From positions 34,916,651-34,980,650 of the forward strand of contig OX424558.1 of assembly GCA_949152475.1 (NCBI GenBank): a DNA stretch of 64,000 bases, given 5' to 3'. The notes under the pieces were generated by a model, which saw only the letters and a list, made by a program, of their open reading frames with translations, had not been told where the DNA came from and searched no databases. Made by a program: the position numbers and the translations under genes. Source of the DNA: Terebella lapidaria. Taxonomy: Eukaryota; Annelida; Polychaeta; Terebellida; Terebellidae. Below, piece by piece: positions 37,741 to 48,076 of this stretch; the stretch's first letter is position 1, and every line of letters begins with the position of its first letter.

Positions 37741-38053
37741 TACTATGGATTTGCGATCGTCGTCCGCAGAAATTTTCTTTTGAACCCGATCACTCTTATT
37801 TTTTTGCATGCACATATATAATGGTAAGACCACGACACCAATCGATTTCGGTTGCCATGGCAACTGAATTGGGCGTTTGTGACACATTTTGCGTTGAAAA
37901 CAGCCTGTTTGAGACAAGTGGCTTGTAAACGCTCTACAGACCGCAGTTTTCCACGGATCTCAGTCATTTTTCAGAATGATCGTGTGAATATTAATGTGTT
38001 AACGGCCTAACTTATTACATAAAATTTATGAAATATCCAGTTATATGCCTATA

Positions 38054-38201
38054 TCTTACCTCCAAAACACATTACGGGTTATGGCTTATTAGCCTTACTG
38101 ACATAGGAGTTCTCCATAGAGAGAACCCCATTTGGAAAATGGGCTAGACAATGAATTGTCCAAGCCACTAACCCACGTGACCGGATGGTGACGTCATTCT
38201 C
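38054..38201 (+). repeat. DIRS left inverted terminal repeat
   Basis: Begins CTTACCTCCAAAACACATTA and ends GGTGACGTCATTCTC. It matches the complement of 43459-43606 almost base for base. Confidence 0.9.
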
Positions 38202-38295
38202 ATCTCCTATGGCTGCTCTACCACATTGGATTTGCCTTGCTGACATAACTTTGCGAATTTTTTAGTTTTCATCGTCTTACGAACACTTTCTTTGC

Positions 38296-39890
38296 ATGCC
38301 TTTTTGGATATTTCTTTTCCTCGCTCTTTTGGCGTGCTTCGCGTGGATAGTTTCCGCTCCTCGGACTTCGTTTTGTGTTTGGAGCGCGGACTCCCCTCTT
38401 GCCGTGATGCGCCGCTGTGCTCAGTGCGGGCAGCAGCTTCCGTCGTGGGAAGTACACTCAGAGTGTATTGCGTGCCAGGACCCGGTGCATACGGATCAAC
38501 TTACGTGCGGTTTGTGTGCGGACCGTTCGCGGGAGGAGTGGGGGCAGGTTCTTGGAGCTGTTCTCGCACGGAGAGACAAGTTGTCCCGTCAAGTGTCTCC
38601 AGCCCCGTCCTCTTCATCTTCCGCGTCGTCGGCCAAGCGTCGCCGCCGTCAGGAGAGGAAGACTTCTGCCCTGCTGGGCAAGCTGGATCGTACCCTGGTT
38701 TGCCTAGAAGCTAAGTTTTCTTCCCCTTCCTCTTTGTTTTGTTCCGCGGGTGATCTGCTGGTGGGAGAGTCGCACTCGACCCACGGTGGCACGCCCCGGG
38801 AGTCAATTCACTGTGTATTTCATGTACCGTCAGCGGGGATCCTGTTTGCGCGTGTCACCTCCGCTGTTATCGGCGAACAGGTTCCTGCAGCTGCGCCCGC
38901 GCCTTTTCTGGCCAGTTCTCCCGCGTTTTTCGGTTCCCGGCCCTCGGGGTCCGGACCCCGTAGCCTCGACGGGGTCTCCTCGACGGGGTCTCCCTATCCC
39001 GGACGGGCTCCGCGAGGAGTTTTCCCGGCGCCGCTGTGAGACACTGGACCAGGGGAAAACAGAGTTGGGGAAGTTTCCCCGTCGGCCTCCTTTCCACAAG
39101 AAGGACTACCTCCCGTCCAACCCGGACTACCTGGATAAGCCAGCGGTATTCCCCGAGGCGGCGGCCCAGTACCTTGGCGACAAGGCTCGCCCCGTGACCC
39201 TTCAGCCGGAGACCTTACTCTCCCTGAACCACGCCGTCCGCGCCGCCACCTGTGTGTCGTCGTCCGAGGACTGGTTCCGTACTGCGGCTTACCGCCAACT
39301 ACAGTCTGCCTTGACAGCGCTGGAAGACCTGGAATCCCCACCGTCTCAGCTAGTGTCCCTGGGGGACCACCTCCGTTCGGCGTCCCAACTCCTGGAGTCT
39401 TGTGACTTGGCGTCAGCCCACCGGATGGAGCAGTCCACGTACGTGGAGTGGGTCCTCCACTTACTGAGGAGAGACGATTTTCTAGGCCAAGCTAGGTTCA
39501 AGCTTCCCCCGGCCTTGGTGACGGAGCTTCGCTGTGCCCCGCTCGTAGATCCAGAGGCAGGGGCTGCTCTTACCTCTCCTCCACCTCTCTTCGCCGGCCT
39601 AGAGTCTAAGCTGCCTGCAGCTCGTGAGCTGGCCCGTCAGGAGGAGTCGGTCTCGACCAGTAAGCGTCTCACGGAGACGATCGCCAAGCGTCTGGCCTCC
39701 CCTCTTCAGGCGTACGCCCCCTCTTCCTCCAAGCCTCCACCGACCAAGTCCAAGGAGAAGAAGGAGAAGAAGCCCTTTCAGAGGGCCCCTGCCGGCAGTA
39801 AAGCGACCAAGAAGTCAAAGCACAAGGGCAAGCCCAAGCCAGCAGGGGAGAAGAAGTCCTCCGCCCCCGCAGCAGGTGAGTACTTCACAG
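38296..39890 (+). CDS. DIRS gag-like protein (frameshifted)
   Basis: A 247-codon frame (38296-39039; Met at 38407 is a likelier start than the hydrophobic 38296 leader) carries a Cys/His cluster MRRCAQCGQQLP...HSECIACQ...CGLC near its beginning. It continues in the +1-shifted frame that is open from 38750 with gag-like sequence (GKFPRRPPFHKKDY, YLDKPAVFPEAAAQYLGD, a Lys/Ser-rich tail) up to about 39890, after which that frame is only a shadow of RT. The switch falls between about 38940 and 39040, near a 14-bp direct repeat (CCTCGACGGGGTCT twice, 38965-38992). So this copy is either broken or uses a frameshift. The product would package element RNA. Confidence 0.65.
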
Positions 39891-41999
39891 AATCAGCTCC
39901 CTGCGATGGACCCTGCGATACCTCGGGCTGTCCCACCCTCGTTCCAAAATTCAAGCGAGCCTGTGGGCGCCCGTCTAACAAATTATTGGCAAGAGTGGCA
40001 GACACTCGGAGCCAGCCCGTGGATCGTGTCGGTCCTTCGCAGGGGCTTTCGCATCCAGTTCAGTCAGCGTCCTGCACTGGCTACCGAGCCTATTCCCTTT
40101 TCACTTCCCGGAGCTCACGCCAAACGGTTAGCACTCTCGCTCGAGATCGCCGATATGCTGGCCAAAAACGCGCTCGAAAAAGTAGGAATTTCCTCTCCAG
40201 GTTACTACAGTATCCTGTTCTTGACTCCCAAGAGCTCAGGCGGGTGGCGCCCCGTGATCGACCTGTCCGCTCTAAACCGCCATGTCAAGACCCCCAAGTT
40301 CGCCATGGAGACGGCGGAATCGATCCGCTTGTCCCTTCCAAAGAACTCTTGGGTCGTCTCCCTGGATCTGAAGGACGCGTTCTTTCACATCCCGATTCAT
40401 CCGGTCTCCCGCAAATATCTGCGCTTCGTGCACCGGGGCACCGTGTATCAGTTCCGTGCCCTGCCATTCGGACTGTCCCCGGCTCCATGGATCTTCACAA
40501 TGGTGGTGAAAGAGTTACAGATACTCGCCCACAAGGAGGGCATCCTCCTCTACCAGTACCTAGACGACTGGAATGTCTATCACCAGTCTCCCGAGGTTCT
40601 GACTCGGCACTTACAGTGGGTCCTGGACTTGTGCAAACGCATGGGTTTGCTGGTCAATCTCCAGAAATCAGAGCTAACGCCGGCCCAGGACTTCGTGTTT
40701 GTCGGGTACCGGTACAAGACACAGCTGGGTATGGTTTTTCCCACGGAGGAGCGGCTGTCAAAGATACGGTCCTTACTCCGCAGATTCTTGGACGAGCCCA
40801 GTCAGTCAGCACAGGTCTGGCAGTCGATGCTCGGGTTGCTGGCAGCAACCGAGAAGTTAGTTCCTTACGGTCGACTCCACATGCGGGAGTTACAGATCGA
40901 CCTTCGCTCCCAGTGGATCGCAGCCACGGATTGCCCTCAGCAACCGGTCGTCCTTTCTCCAGCAGGGAAGGCGTCCATACTGTGGTGGATGTCCGCTACC
41001 AACCTCACTCGGGGCTCACCCTTCCGTCAGCCTCCTCCCTCCAAGCATCTATTTACGGATGCCTCTACGGAGGGCTGGGGGGCACACCTGGACTTCAAGG
41101 AAGTGTCTGGGGTGTGGACAGAGCCCGAGAGCTCGTGGCACATCAACCGCTTAGAGTTGGAGGCGGTTTCCCTGGCCCTGGCCCACTGGGAGGAGGAGTG
41201 TGCTGGTCGTGCTGTCCTGGTGTCCACGGACAACTCCACTGTCGTGGCCTACATAAACAAACAGGGGGGTACAAAGTCCGTTACCCTGTGTCGGCAGGCC
41301 ACGACGCTTCTTCTGTGGTGCCGGTCTCGGAACATTCACTTGCGTGCACGTCACATCCCGGGCCGGTTGAATGTGTTGGCGGACCAGCTGTCACGCAGGG
41401 GGCAGATCCAGCCAACAGAGTGGTCTCTCCATCCTCAGGTGTTCAGTTCCCTGTGCCTCAGGTGGGACCGCCCTACAGTGGATCTCTTCGCGACCAGGTG
41501 GAACAACAAGCTTCCAGTGTTTGTCTCTCCGCTTCCGGACCCCCTTGCGATGTCCATCGACGCGTTGTCCACGGATTGGGACGGCCTGTTCGGGTATGCA
41601 TACCCTCCGGCGATTCTGCTGCCCAAGGTTTTGGCCAAGATCAGGTCCCACACATGCCGTATTCTCCTGGTCGCTCCATACCAGCCACAGCGGCCTTGGT
41701 TCCCAGAACTTCTGGGCCTGTTGGTAGATCAACCAGTGGCCCTACCCCCTCGGGACGACCTTCTCAAACAGCCCCGGGCGCAGCTGTTTCACAGCCGACC
41801 CGCGAGCCTGAACCTCCACGCGTGGCTTCTGTCCAGTGATCCCTTCGCGCAAAGGGATTTTCTTCAGAAGTGTCCAGTAGGATCGCCCGCCCTAATAGAA
41901 ACTCATCCTTGGGAGTCTATGAGTCTAAATGGCGAGTCTTCGCTGCTTGGTGCGATGGCAGGCAGGTTGATCCATTCAACGCCTCTGCTCAGACAGTAG
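39885..41999 (+). CDS. DIRS reverse transcriptase / RNase H
   Basis: Part of a 791-codon open frame starting at 39624; residues before about 90 are a shadow of gag, so the real product begins near 39885. RT motifs are seen: GGWRPVIDLSALNRHV, VVSLDLKDAFFHIPIHP, FRALPFGLSPAPWIF and the catalytic YLDDW (residues 312-316 of the frame). The RNase H domain follows with FTDAS (Asp about 479), NRLELEAVSLAL, STDNSTVVAYIN and HIPGRLNVLADQLSR, each carrying an expected acidic residue. Its final ~130 bases overlap the recombinase in another frame. No stop or gap interrupts the domains, so it may still encode an active enzyme. Confidence 0.9.
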   Translation, partial: SQNQLPAMDPAIPRAVPPSFQNSSEPVGARLTNYWQEWQTLGASPWIVSVLRRGFRIQFSQRPALATEPIPFSLPGAHAKRLALSLEIADMLAKNALEKVGISSPGYYSILFLTPKSSGGWRPVIDLSALNRHVKTPKFAMETAESIRLSLPKNSWVVSLDLKDAFFHIPIHPVSRKYLRFVHRGTVYQFRALPFGLSPAPWIFTMVVKELQILAHKEGILLYQYLDDWNVYHQSPEVLTRHLQWVLDLCKRMGLLVNLQKSELTPAQDFVFVGYRYKTQLGMVFPTEERLSKIRSLLRRFLDEPSQSAQVWQSMLGLLAATEKLVPYGRLHMRELQIDLRSQWIAATDCPQQPVVLSPAGKASILWWMSATNLTRGSPFRQPPPSKHLFTDASTEGWGAHLDFKEVSGVWTEPESSWHINRLELEAVSLALAHWEEECAGRAVLVSTDNSTVVAYINKQGGTKSVTLCRQATTLLLWCRSRNIHLRARHIPGRLNVLADQLSRRGQIQPTEWSLHPQVFSSLCLRWDRPTVDLFATRWNNKLPVFVSPLPDPLAMSIDALSTDWDGLFGYAYPPAILLPKVLAKIRSHTCRILLVAPYQPQRPWFPELLGLLVDQPVALPPRDDLLKQPRAQLFHSRPASLNLHAWLLSSDPFAQRDFLQKCPVGSPALIETHPWESMSLNGESSLLGAMAGRLIHSTPLLRQ

Positions 42000-42886
42000 C
42001 TGATTTTCTCTTGGAGAAATTCCAAGCGGGTGCGGCCCCTTCGACATTAGCGGGTTATAGGACCGCTCTAGCCAAGACTATTTTGCCTCACACTGGCATC
42101 AATCTCGGCGAGGATCGAGATCTGAGCGCCTTGCTCAATAACTTTAAAGTTGAACGTCCGCTTACCCGTAACTCAGTTCCGGAGTGGGATCTATCCCTGG
42201 TTTTGAACCGTTTGGCGTCTGCTCCCTTTGAACCTATGTCTTCCGCCCCCCTAAAGTTCCTTACTTGGAAGACAGTCTTCCTGCTGGCTCTGGCTTCTGG
42301 ACGTCGCAGGAGCGAAATCCACGCCTTGGATTTCTCAAAAGTTAGATGGCGAGAGGATGGCCTCCAGGTCTCCTTACAAGTCATCCCTTCTTTCCTGGCG
42401 AAAACCCAGCTGGCGTCGTCTCCCCTGCTGGCCTTCACGATTCCGGCTTTGTCGGCGTCTGTAGGCCCGAATCTCGAGGAAGACTGTCTCCTGTGCCCGT
42501 TGCGGGCTTTGCGCTTGTACCTTAAGCGGACAAAAGGTCTCCGGGCTGGCAAGCGACTGTTGTTCATTTCACATCAGTTGAAATTCCAACGGGACATACG
42601 TTCCGCTACCATCTCATCCTGGATTCAAAAATGTATCCGCACCTGTTACGATTTGGCCGAGCAGGACTCCGCCTGTTCGTTCAAGGTACGCGCCCATGAT
42701 GTTCGGGCCATGGCGGCCTCTCTTGCATATATGGGACGGGTTCCACTTGATCAGGTCATGCAAGCATGTTCATGGCAATCCCATAACACCTTTACGTCTT
42801 TCTACCTTAGAGACCTGACGTGGACGGGGAGTGAGGGCTACCACCTCGGGCCCGTGGTAGCTGCTCGGAGCGTCGTCACCCCTTGA
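41870..42886 (+). CDS. DIRS tyrosine recombinase
   Basis: A 338-codon open frame of the tyrosine recombinase (phage-integrase fold) type that inserts DIRS circles in place of a DDE integrase. The N-terminal SAM-like core-binding region covers about residues 15-90 (YESKWRVFAAWCDGR, STLAGYRTALAK). Catalytic residues are seen: Arg in SGRRRSEIHAL (about 145-147), the H-x-x-R of AHDVRAMAAS (His276, Arg279) and the nucleophile Tyr312 in FTSFYLRDLTW. It overlaps the RT frame end by 130 bases in a different frame; the first Met may not be the real start. Confidence 0.9.
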   Translation: MSSRIARPNRNSSLGVYESKWRVFAAWCDGRQVDPFNASAQTVADFLLEKFQAGAAPSTLAGYRTALAKTILPHTGINLGEDRDLSALLNNFKVERPLTRNSVPEWDLSLVLNRLASAPFEPMSSAPLKFLTWKTVFLLALASGRRRSEIHALDFSKVRWREDGLQVSLQVIPSFLAKTQLASSPLLAFTIPALSASVGPNLEEDCLLCPLRALRLYLKRTKGLRAGKRLLFISHQLKFQRDIRSATISSWIQKCIRTCYDLAEQDSACSFKVRAHDVRAMAASLAYMGRVPLDQVMQACSWQSHNTFTSFYLRDLTWTGSEGYHLGPVVAARSVVTP

Positions 42887-43302
42887 GGATGACGTGGCCC
42901 ATCTTGTACATACGTTCCTCTTGTACATATGTTGAAGTTCCGTGTTGCGAGTTCCGGTTCCGATTACCGTTAAATTGGTCTCCTATGTCAGTACGGTCGT
43001 ACTCCTTAGTTCGGTATGCATTGTGACTCAGTTGCGTCAGCAAGGCATATCCTCATGTACATACGTTACGTCACTTATGACCGGAAGCCAGTCACTCGAC
43101 ACTCGGAGGTAAGTGGTTTTTTCTACTTACCCTATTGTTAAACCATAAATGTTTTGGTGACCCTGAGGACACCCTCCTTTGGTTCCTCCAATCATCCAGG
43201 GGAAAAGCCCACCCTGTCCCTCACTGAGGCCCTAGGGTTGAGCTTTTGGTTATGTCAGAGTTCTTTTTGGAGCACCCCGCCTCCAATCTTTATTCTGATT
43301 TT

Positions 43303-43410
43303 ACCCGTAATGTGTTTTGGAGGTAAGATATAGGCATATAACTGGCTGTTTTATGTTAATAAAACTAGTGTTATATACTATACTTACCTCCAAAACACAT
43401 TCAGAGTGCC
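43303..43410. repeat. DIRS internal complementary region
   Basis: Complement of the element's left and right extremities placed side by side, flanked on both sides by the shared TTACCTCCAAAACACATT block and its complement. It is the expected template for joining the ends during circular cDNA formation. Confidence 0.88.
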
Positions 43411-43458
43411 CACCCGGCCGGCCCCGCGTACTCCTTCTGGTTGGTTCCTAGAATCGAC

Positions 43459-43606
43459 GAGAATGACGTCACCATCCGGTCACGTGGGTTAGTGGCTTGG
43501 ACAATTCATTGTCTAGCCCATTTTCCAAATGGGGTTCTCTCTATGGAGAACTCCTATGTCAGTAAGGCTAATAAGCCATAACCCGTAATGTGTTTTGGAG
43601 GTAAGT
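43459..43606 (-). repeat. DIRS right inverted terminal repeat
   Basis: Inverted copy of 38054-38201. The outer tip (to 43642, ending AACATAAAACAG) is unlike the left tip; this split arrangement is typical of DIRS. Confidence 0.9.
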
Positions 43607-43747
43607 ATAGTATATAACACTAGTTTTATTAACATAAAACAGCCATTTTGACATCTATCATCATTCCAATAGCCTGTACTATGGAGGTTAATGGCACTGG
43701 TTTCTTGCTCTGAATAGAGAACTGATGTTTTTGGTGAAAACAGGAAA

Positions 43748-44645
43748 TATTACTGAAGAAGTTACCATTAGTTTCACTACCTGGTAGTTAAGTCTGTTAC
43801 TGAGCACAATAAAAATAGTTGAGACAAGAAACATATATTATTGAGCTTATCAAAGTAAAACTTTGAGCAGAGATTTTATGGCTGTCGTAGCATTGATTAT
43901 TACTGAATAAATTAATGTTAGTTTTGCTAGTTAAGTCTCTTACTGTGCACAATAAAATTTTTAAGGCAAGAAACATTTATCAATGGGCTCAACAAGGTCG
44001 AAGCTTTGATGAGTATGGATTTTATGGCTGTAGTAACATTTCTATTACTAAATAAGTTGAAAATAATTTTACTAGTAAAGTTTATTACTGAGCGCAATAA
44101 AAATAGCTAAAGCAGGGAATTATATTATTGGGCTCAACAGGGAAAATATTTTGTCCAGTAGTGATTTAATGGCAGTAGTACTACCATTGATATTACTGAG
44201 TAAGTTAAAATATAATTTGGCTAGTTAAGTCTATTATTGAACATTATTAGAGCAATAATGCCTAAACAAGTTAAGACAAGGTACATTTTTCAATCGGCTC
44301 AATGAGGAAAAGGCTCTGTACAGTAGAGATGTTGATAATACTGAATGAGTTAACATTAATTTTGCGTGTTAAGTTTATCATTGAGCATAATAAAAATCGT
44401 GAAGGTGAAAAACATTTATTATTTGGATCAAGGAGATAAATAATGTGTCCAGTATTGATGGCTTTACCAGCATCGATATTACTGAAAAGGTTAACATCAA
44501 TTTTCTATTTAAGTCTATTATTGAGCACAATAAAATGTTAAGTAGGACTACAAACATATACTATTTTGCCTACTGAGAATTTTTTTTGTTCAGTACTGAT
44601 TGCATGGATGCAGTGTCACATATATTACTGAATAAGTTAACATTA
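43748..44645. repeat. Tandem satellite, ~147-bp unit
   Basis: The marker ATTACTGAATAAGTTAA recurs at 43748, 43898, 44044, 44192, 44337, 44478 and 44624, spaced 141-150 bp. Each unit also carries GTTAAGTCTATTACTGAGCA, CAATAAAAATAG and ACATTTATTATT blocks. About six diverged units. Confidence 0.85.
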
Positions 44646-44664
44646 ATTTGACAAGTACAGCATG

Positions 44665-46085
44665 CTGTGAACCCCTTTCATTACTTTTAACTTTGAAATC
44701 AGAGTTAAAAATTTCGTTGGAATTTCACGTTCAAACCCAATTTGGAACATAGTTCGGGTGAAAAACAGTGCTTTTTGTGAAAACCCTGATCTGGCTCCAA
44801 TTTCATCATCTAGAAATGCAGTTTTGTTCAACATTCAGTTGGAATTTCAACTTTGAACCAAATTTGGTATATTAATTCGGTCAACTTTTACTGTAAATTT
44901 CAACTCGAAACCAAATTTGACACGTATTTTGAAGGAAGATAAAACTGATGGTGAAAAGTTTTATCTGGGCCCAATTTCGTCATTTTGAAAAGCTGATTTG
45001 GTCAAAATTCAATTGGAATTACCACTTCAAATCAAGTTTGTCAAATATTCTGAGTTGAAATATAACTTTTATTGAAAAGTTCGATCTGGCTCCAATTTCG
45101 TCATTTTGAGATACAGTTTTAGTCAACTTTTACTTCGAATTATCTTGAAACCAAATTTGGCACATATTTTGAAGGAAGATAAAACTTATGGTGAGAAGTT
45201 CGATCTGGGTCCAATTTCGTCATCTTGAAATGGAGATTTCGTCAACCTTCACTTGGAATTTCCTTTTCAAATCAAGTTTGTCAAATATTCTGAGTTGAAA
45301 TATAACTTTTAGTGAAAAGTTCGGTCTGGCTCCAATTTTGTCATCTTGAGATGCAGTTTTGGTCAACTTTTACTTTATATTTCAACTTGGAACCAAATTT
45401 GGCACATATTTTGAAGGAAGATAACCACATGGGATGGGATGTGTTTCCAGCCAAAAATACCCACCTACCATCAATTTCCTCAGATTAAGTTGTTGCTTTT
45501 TGCAGGCTTCATGTAACTCCGCTACAGGAATCCTGTGCGCACGTTGACGACTGTGATAACACTTTTGGTGAAACGTTCGATCTGGGTCCAATTTCTTCAT
45601 CTTCAAATGCAGATTTGGTCAACCTTCACTTGGAATTTCCTTCTCAAATAAATTTTTCAAATATTCTGAGTTAAAATGTAATTTTTTTTGTGAAAAGTTC
45701 AATCTGACTCCAATTTCGTCATCTTGAGATGCAGTTTTGGTCAACTTTCACTTCGAATTTCAATTTTAAACCAAATTTGGCACATATTTTGAAGGGAGAT
45801 AACACTTATGGTGAAAACTTCGATCTGGCTCCAATTTCGTCATCTTGAGATGCAGTTTTGGTCAACTTTCACTTTGAATTTCAATTTTAAACCAAATTTG
45901 GCACATATTTATGGTAAAAAGTTCGATCTGGGTCCAATTTCGTCGTCTTGAAATGCAGATTTGGTCAACCTTCACTTGGAATTCCCTTTTCAAATCAAGT
46001 TTGTCGAATATTTTGAGTTGAATTATAACTTTTGGTGGAAAATTCGATCTGGCTATACTTTTCATCATCTTATTGAAAATTGTCA
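44665..46085. repeat. Tandem satellite, ~120-bp unit in alternating types
   Basis: The block CTGG(C/G)TCCAATTTCGTCAT occurs near 44792, 44967, 45083, 45203, 45323, 45570, 45700, 45823, 45924 and (degenerate) 46042. Units alternate for much of the array between a GGCTCC...GATGCAGTTTTGGT type and a GGGTCC...AATGCAGATTTGGT type, giving a ~240-bp higher-order unit. An unrelated ~140-bp segment interrupts the array at about 45420-45560. Confidence 0.85.
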
Positions 46086-46089
46086 ATAA

Positions 46090-46997
46090 GGACAAATTTG
46101 ACCTTCAATGACCTTGAAAGGTCAAGCAGCAATTTTGGTGAGAAAAAAAAAATAGTTGTGGCTTAATACTTTACGCTTGTAACTCTAATTTTTCAGCCTT
46201 ATCGGTAATACTTTTTGGGCGACAGAGATGATAGGGGTGATGGGATACACCCCAGCCCTCGGAGGTGACCAGAAAGCGTCTAGTTAGTAATGTATGCAGT
46301 ATGATAATGCTGGAAATATGTTCTACACGATGCATCTCTGTTGAAGCTTACTGAGCAGAAACTACAAGCATGTCCTGATTATAATGCCTGATGCAACTCA
46401 AATTCGTCTGATAATTTGTTGATGAGAAATTGTCGATCAAATAGCGACAGGGCCCTAGGCCCATCTGAAGTTCTTACGTAGATCGGTAACACCCACATCA
46501 CATCGTATATAAATACATGTCAATCAGTGTTGTCTGCTATCTAATTGTAGCCGAGTAACATTCGGCAGATACATATATTATGGATTTGCGATCGGCGCGA
46601 CGCGTCGGTCACCGCCGCTGCCGCTGCATCCGTAAAATGCATAGGCCTACGGGAGCGACCTACCATCTCTACTCTATACAGATCGCGTTTCTCAGCCAAT
46701 ACGGATATTTTTTTGCACGTAAGCTAATTATCATGGTAAGACCACTATGACATCGAATAGTCGTTTGGCGAAACGTTTTGCAGCGGGATCAGCCTACGTG
46801 AAATAGTCATTCATAACAATCGTTTATCAGAGAGATAAAATGAAAAATAACCCCCAACCTCCAAAAACCACCTGCCAAGGATTGTCCACATGACCTACCC
46901 CCGTGCGAGGGGAGCCGTGATCAAGTGCCTCCGGAGGATAACACATGTTATTGCAAAGATGGACTTCGGTCTGAGTGGAATAAAAAAAGCAGTCCTC
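46090..46997. other. No gene recognised
   Basis: Spacer between the satellites and the LTR element. About 46573-46790 shares short ordered blocks (TATGGATTTGCGATCG, ATGGTAAGACCA) with about 37741-37905. Confidence 0.4.
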
Positions 46998-48076
46998 TGG
47001 GAGCTCTGTCTGGACGAGACACTGCGGAGACAGTACTGCTCTTTTAGGACAGGCGAGGGCAGGACGTTTTCTACCTCTGCCCGATGTCACCTCCACAGTG
47101 CGGAGAAGAAACGGAGACTCCACGTTATTTGGGAAATGTCAATGGTAAGGGTGCGCGTCCCCATGTCAATTCTATAAATCCTGTCCGTGGCCCTACAATA
47201 TTAGGACTCCATTCCATGGCCCCACAATATCATGAATCCGGTCCAATGACCTAAAATTTTATGAACCCCAGCCCTTTTTACTCACAGCTGACGGCAAGGC
47301 GGCTGTCTCTTCTTGCACAGGTGTGCAAGTGGATGTGGAAGAAGACCCTGACGTAAACTCTGCACCCGCGGAGTATAAAGAGTAGTCTACTGACGTGCAG
47401 AGACCCTCCAGTTTCCCCCAGGAGACGTACCTCCGCATCTGTGGAGGAGCGAAGTGCGGCAGATGTGTGGAGGACACTGCACACTGATGAGGAACCTCTG
47501 CAGAGACGAGGACCCTCTGCAGTAACGAGGAACCTCTGCAGAGACGTAGAATCTCTATAGTGACGAGGACCTCCGCAGAGACGAGGACCTTCACTTCACA
47601 GACATCTGCAGAGCAAGGGCCTCCGCGGAGCAAGCAACCACCCTCCAGAGACAGACATGTCGCCGAGTCTGGGATGATTCACCTCCGCATGGACACAAGC
47701 GTGACACGAAATTGACACTAGATCTTAGGCTCATTGTTAAGCAGGGTCTTAGTTTAAACCTGGACCCTTTCTACCATTTTATCACCCAGTGACTTAGTCC
47801 AAACCTGGTCACTGTGTAAGAGGACTCTAATTGGTATATTTTTAAAGTGAACATCTGATTGTCGTGTATTGGTAAAGGAAATAAAACTTGTCTTTGAATT
47901 GAGTCTTTAGCACTTTTCTCTTCTCAGAGAATTAATATGAAATTGCGGACGTCTCACCAGTAAATGTCTATAGCATTCGCACACAGAGAATAGAGGTACT
48001 ACAGAAAAACTATACCAGAAATAAATACAATGAGAAAAAAACAAAATACAACCAACTACAACCTAAAATCGCTATA
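46998..48076 (+). repeat. Left LTR of the Ty3/gypsy-type element (~1.08 kb)
   Basis: Aligns with 53059-53802 through blocks such as ACAGGCGAGGG, GGAGACTCCACGTT, GTCCCCATGTCAA, AGCTGACGGCAAGGCGG, CACCCGCGGAGTATA and CTACAACCTAAAATCG. It is longer than the right LTR partly because of a CCTC(T/C)GCAGAGACGAGGA minisatellite expansion at about 47480-47640. Confidence 0.75.

Larger units (their letters stand above)
38037..43642 (+). mobile_element. DIRS-type tyrosine-recombinase retrotransposon, nearly complete
   Basis: 5606 bp carrying gag, RT/RNase H and tyrosine recombinase in the DIRS order. Inverted terminal repeats (38054-38201 and 43459-43606, about 148 bp, nearly identical) are each preceded by a unique outer tip. 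The internal complementary region at about 43303-43410 contains the complement of the left tip (ATATAGGCATATAACTGG) fused to that of the right tip (CTGTTTTATGTTAATAAAAC), meeting at 43345/43346. This fixes the element ends. No target duplication is seen, as expected when a recombinase inserts a circle. Base composition is far more GC-rich than the flanks. Confidence 0.93.

Noticed and set aside
39872-39892. GCAG/GTGAGT as a splice donor at the gag-RT switch in the DIRS element
   Set aside because: The nearest AG is about ten bases away and no plausible intron was found; overlapping frames explain the layout.
38750-41839. 1029-codon frame across the DIRS element as a single protein
   Set aside because: Gag-like only to about 39890. 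Beyond that it is the wrong frame over a clear RT/RNase H domain, and length is explained by GC-rich sequence.
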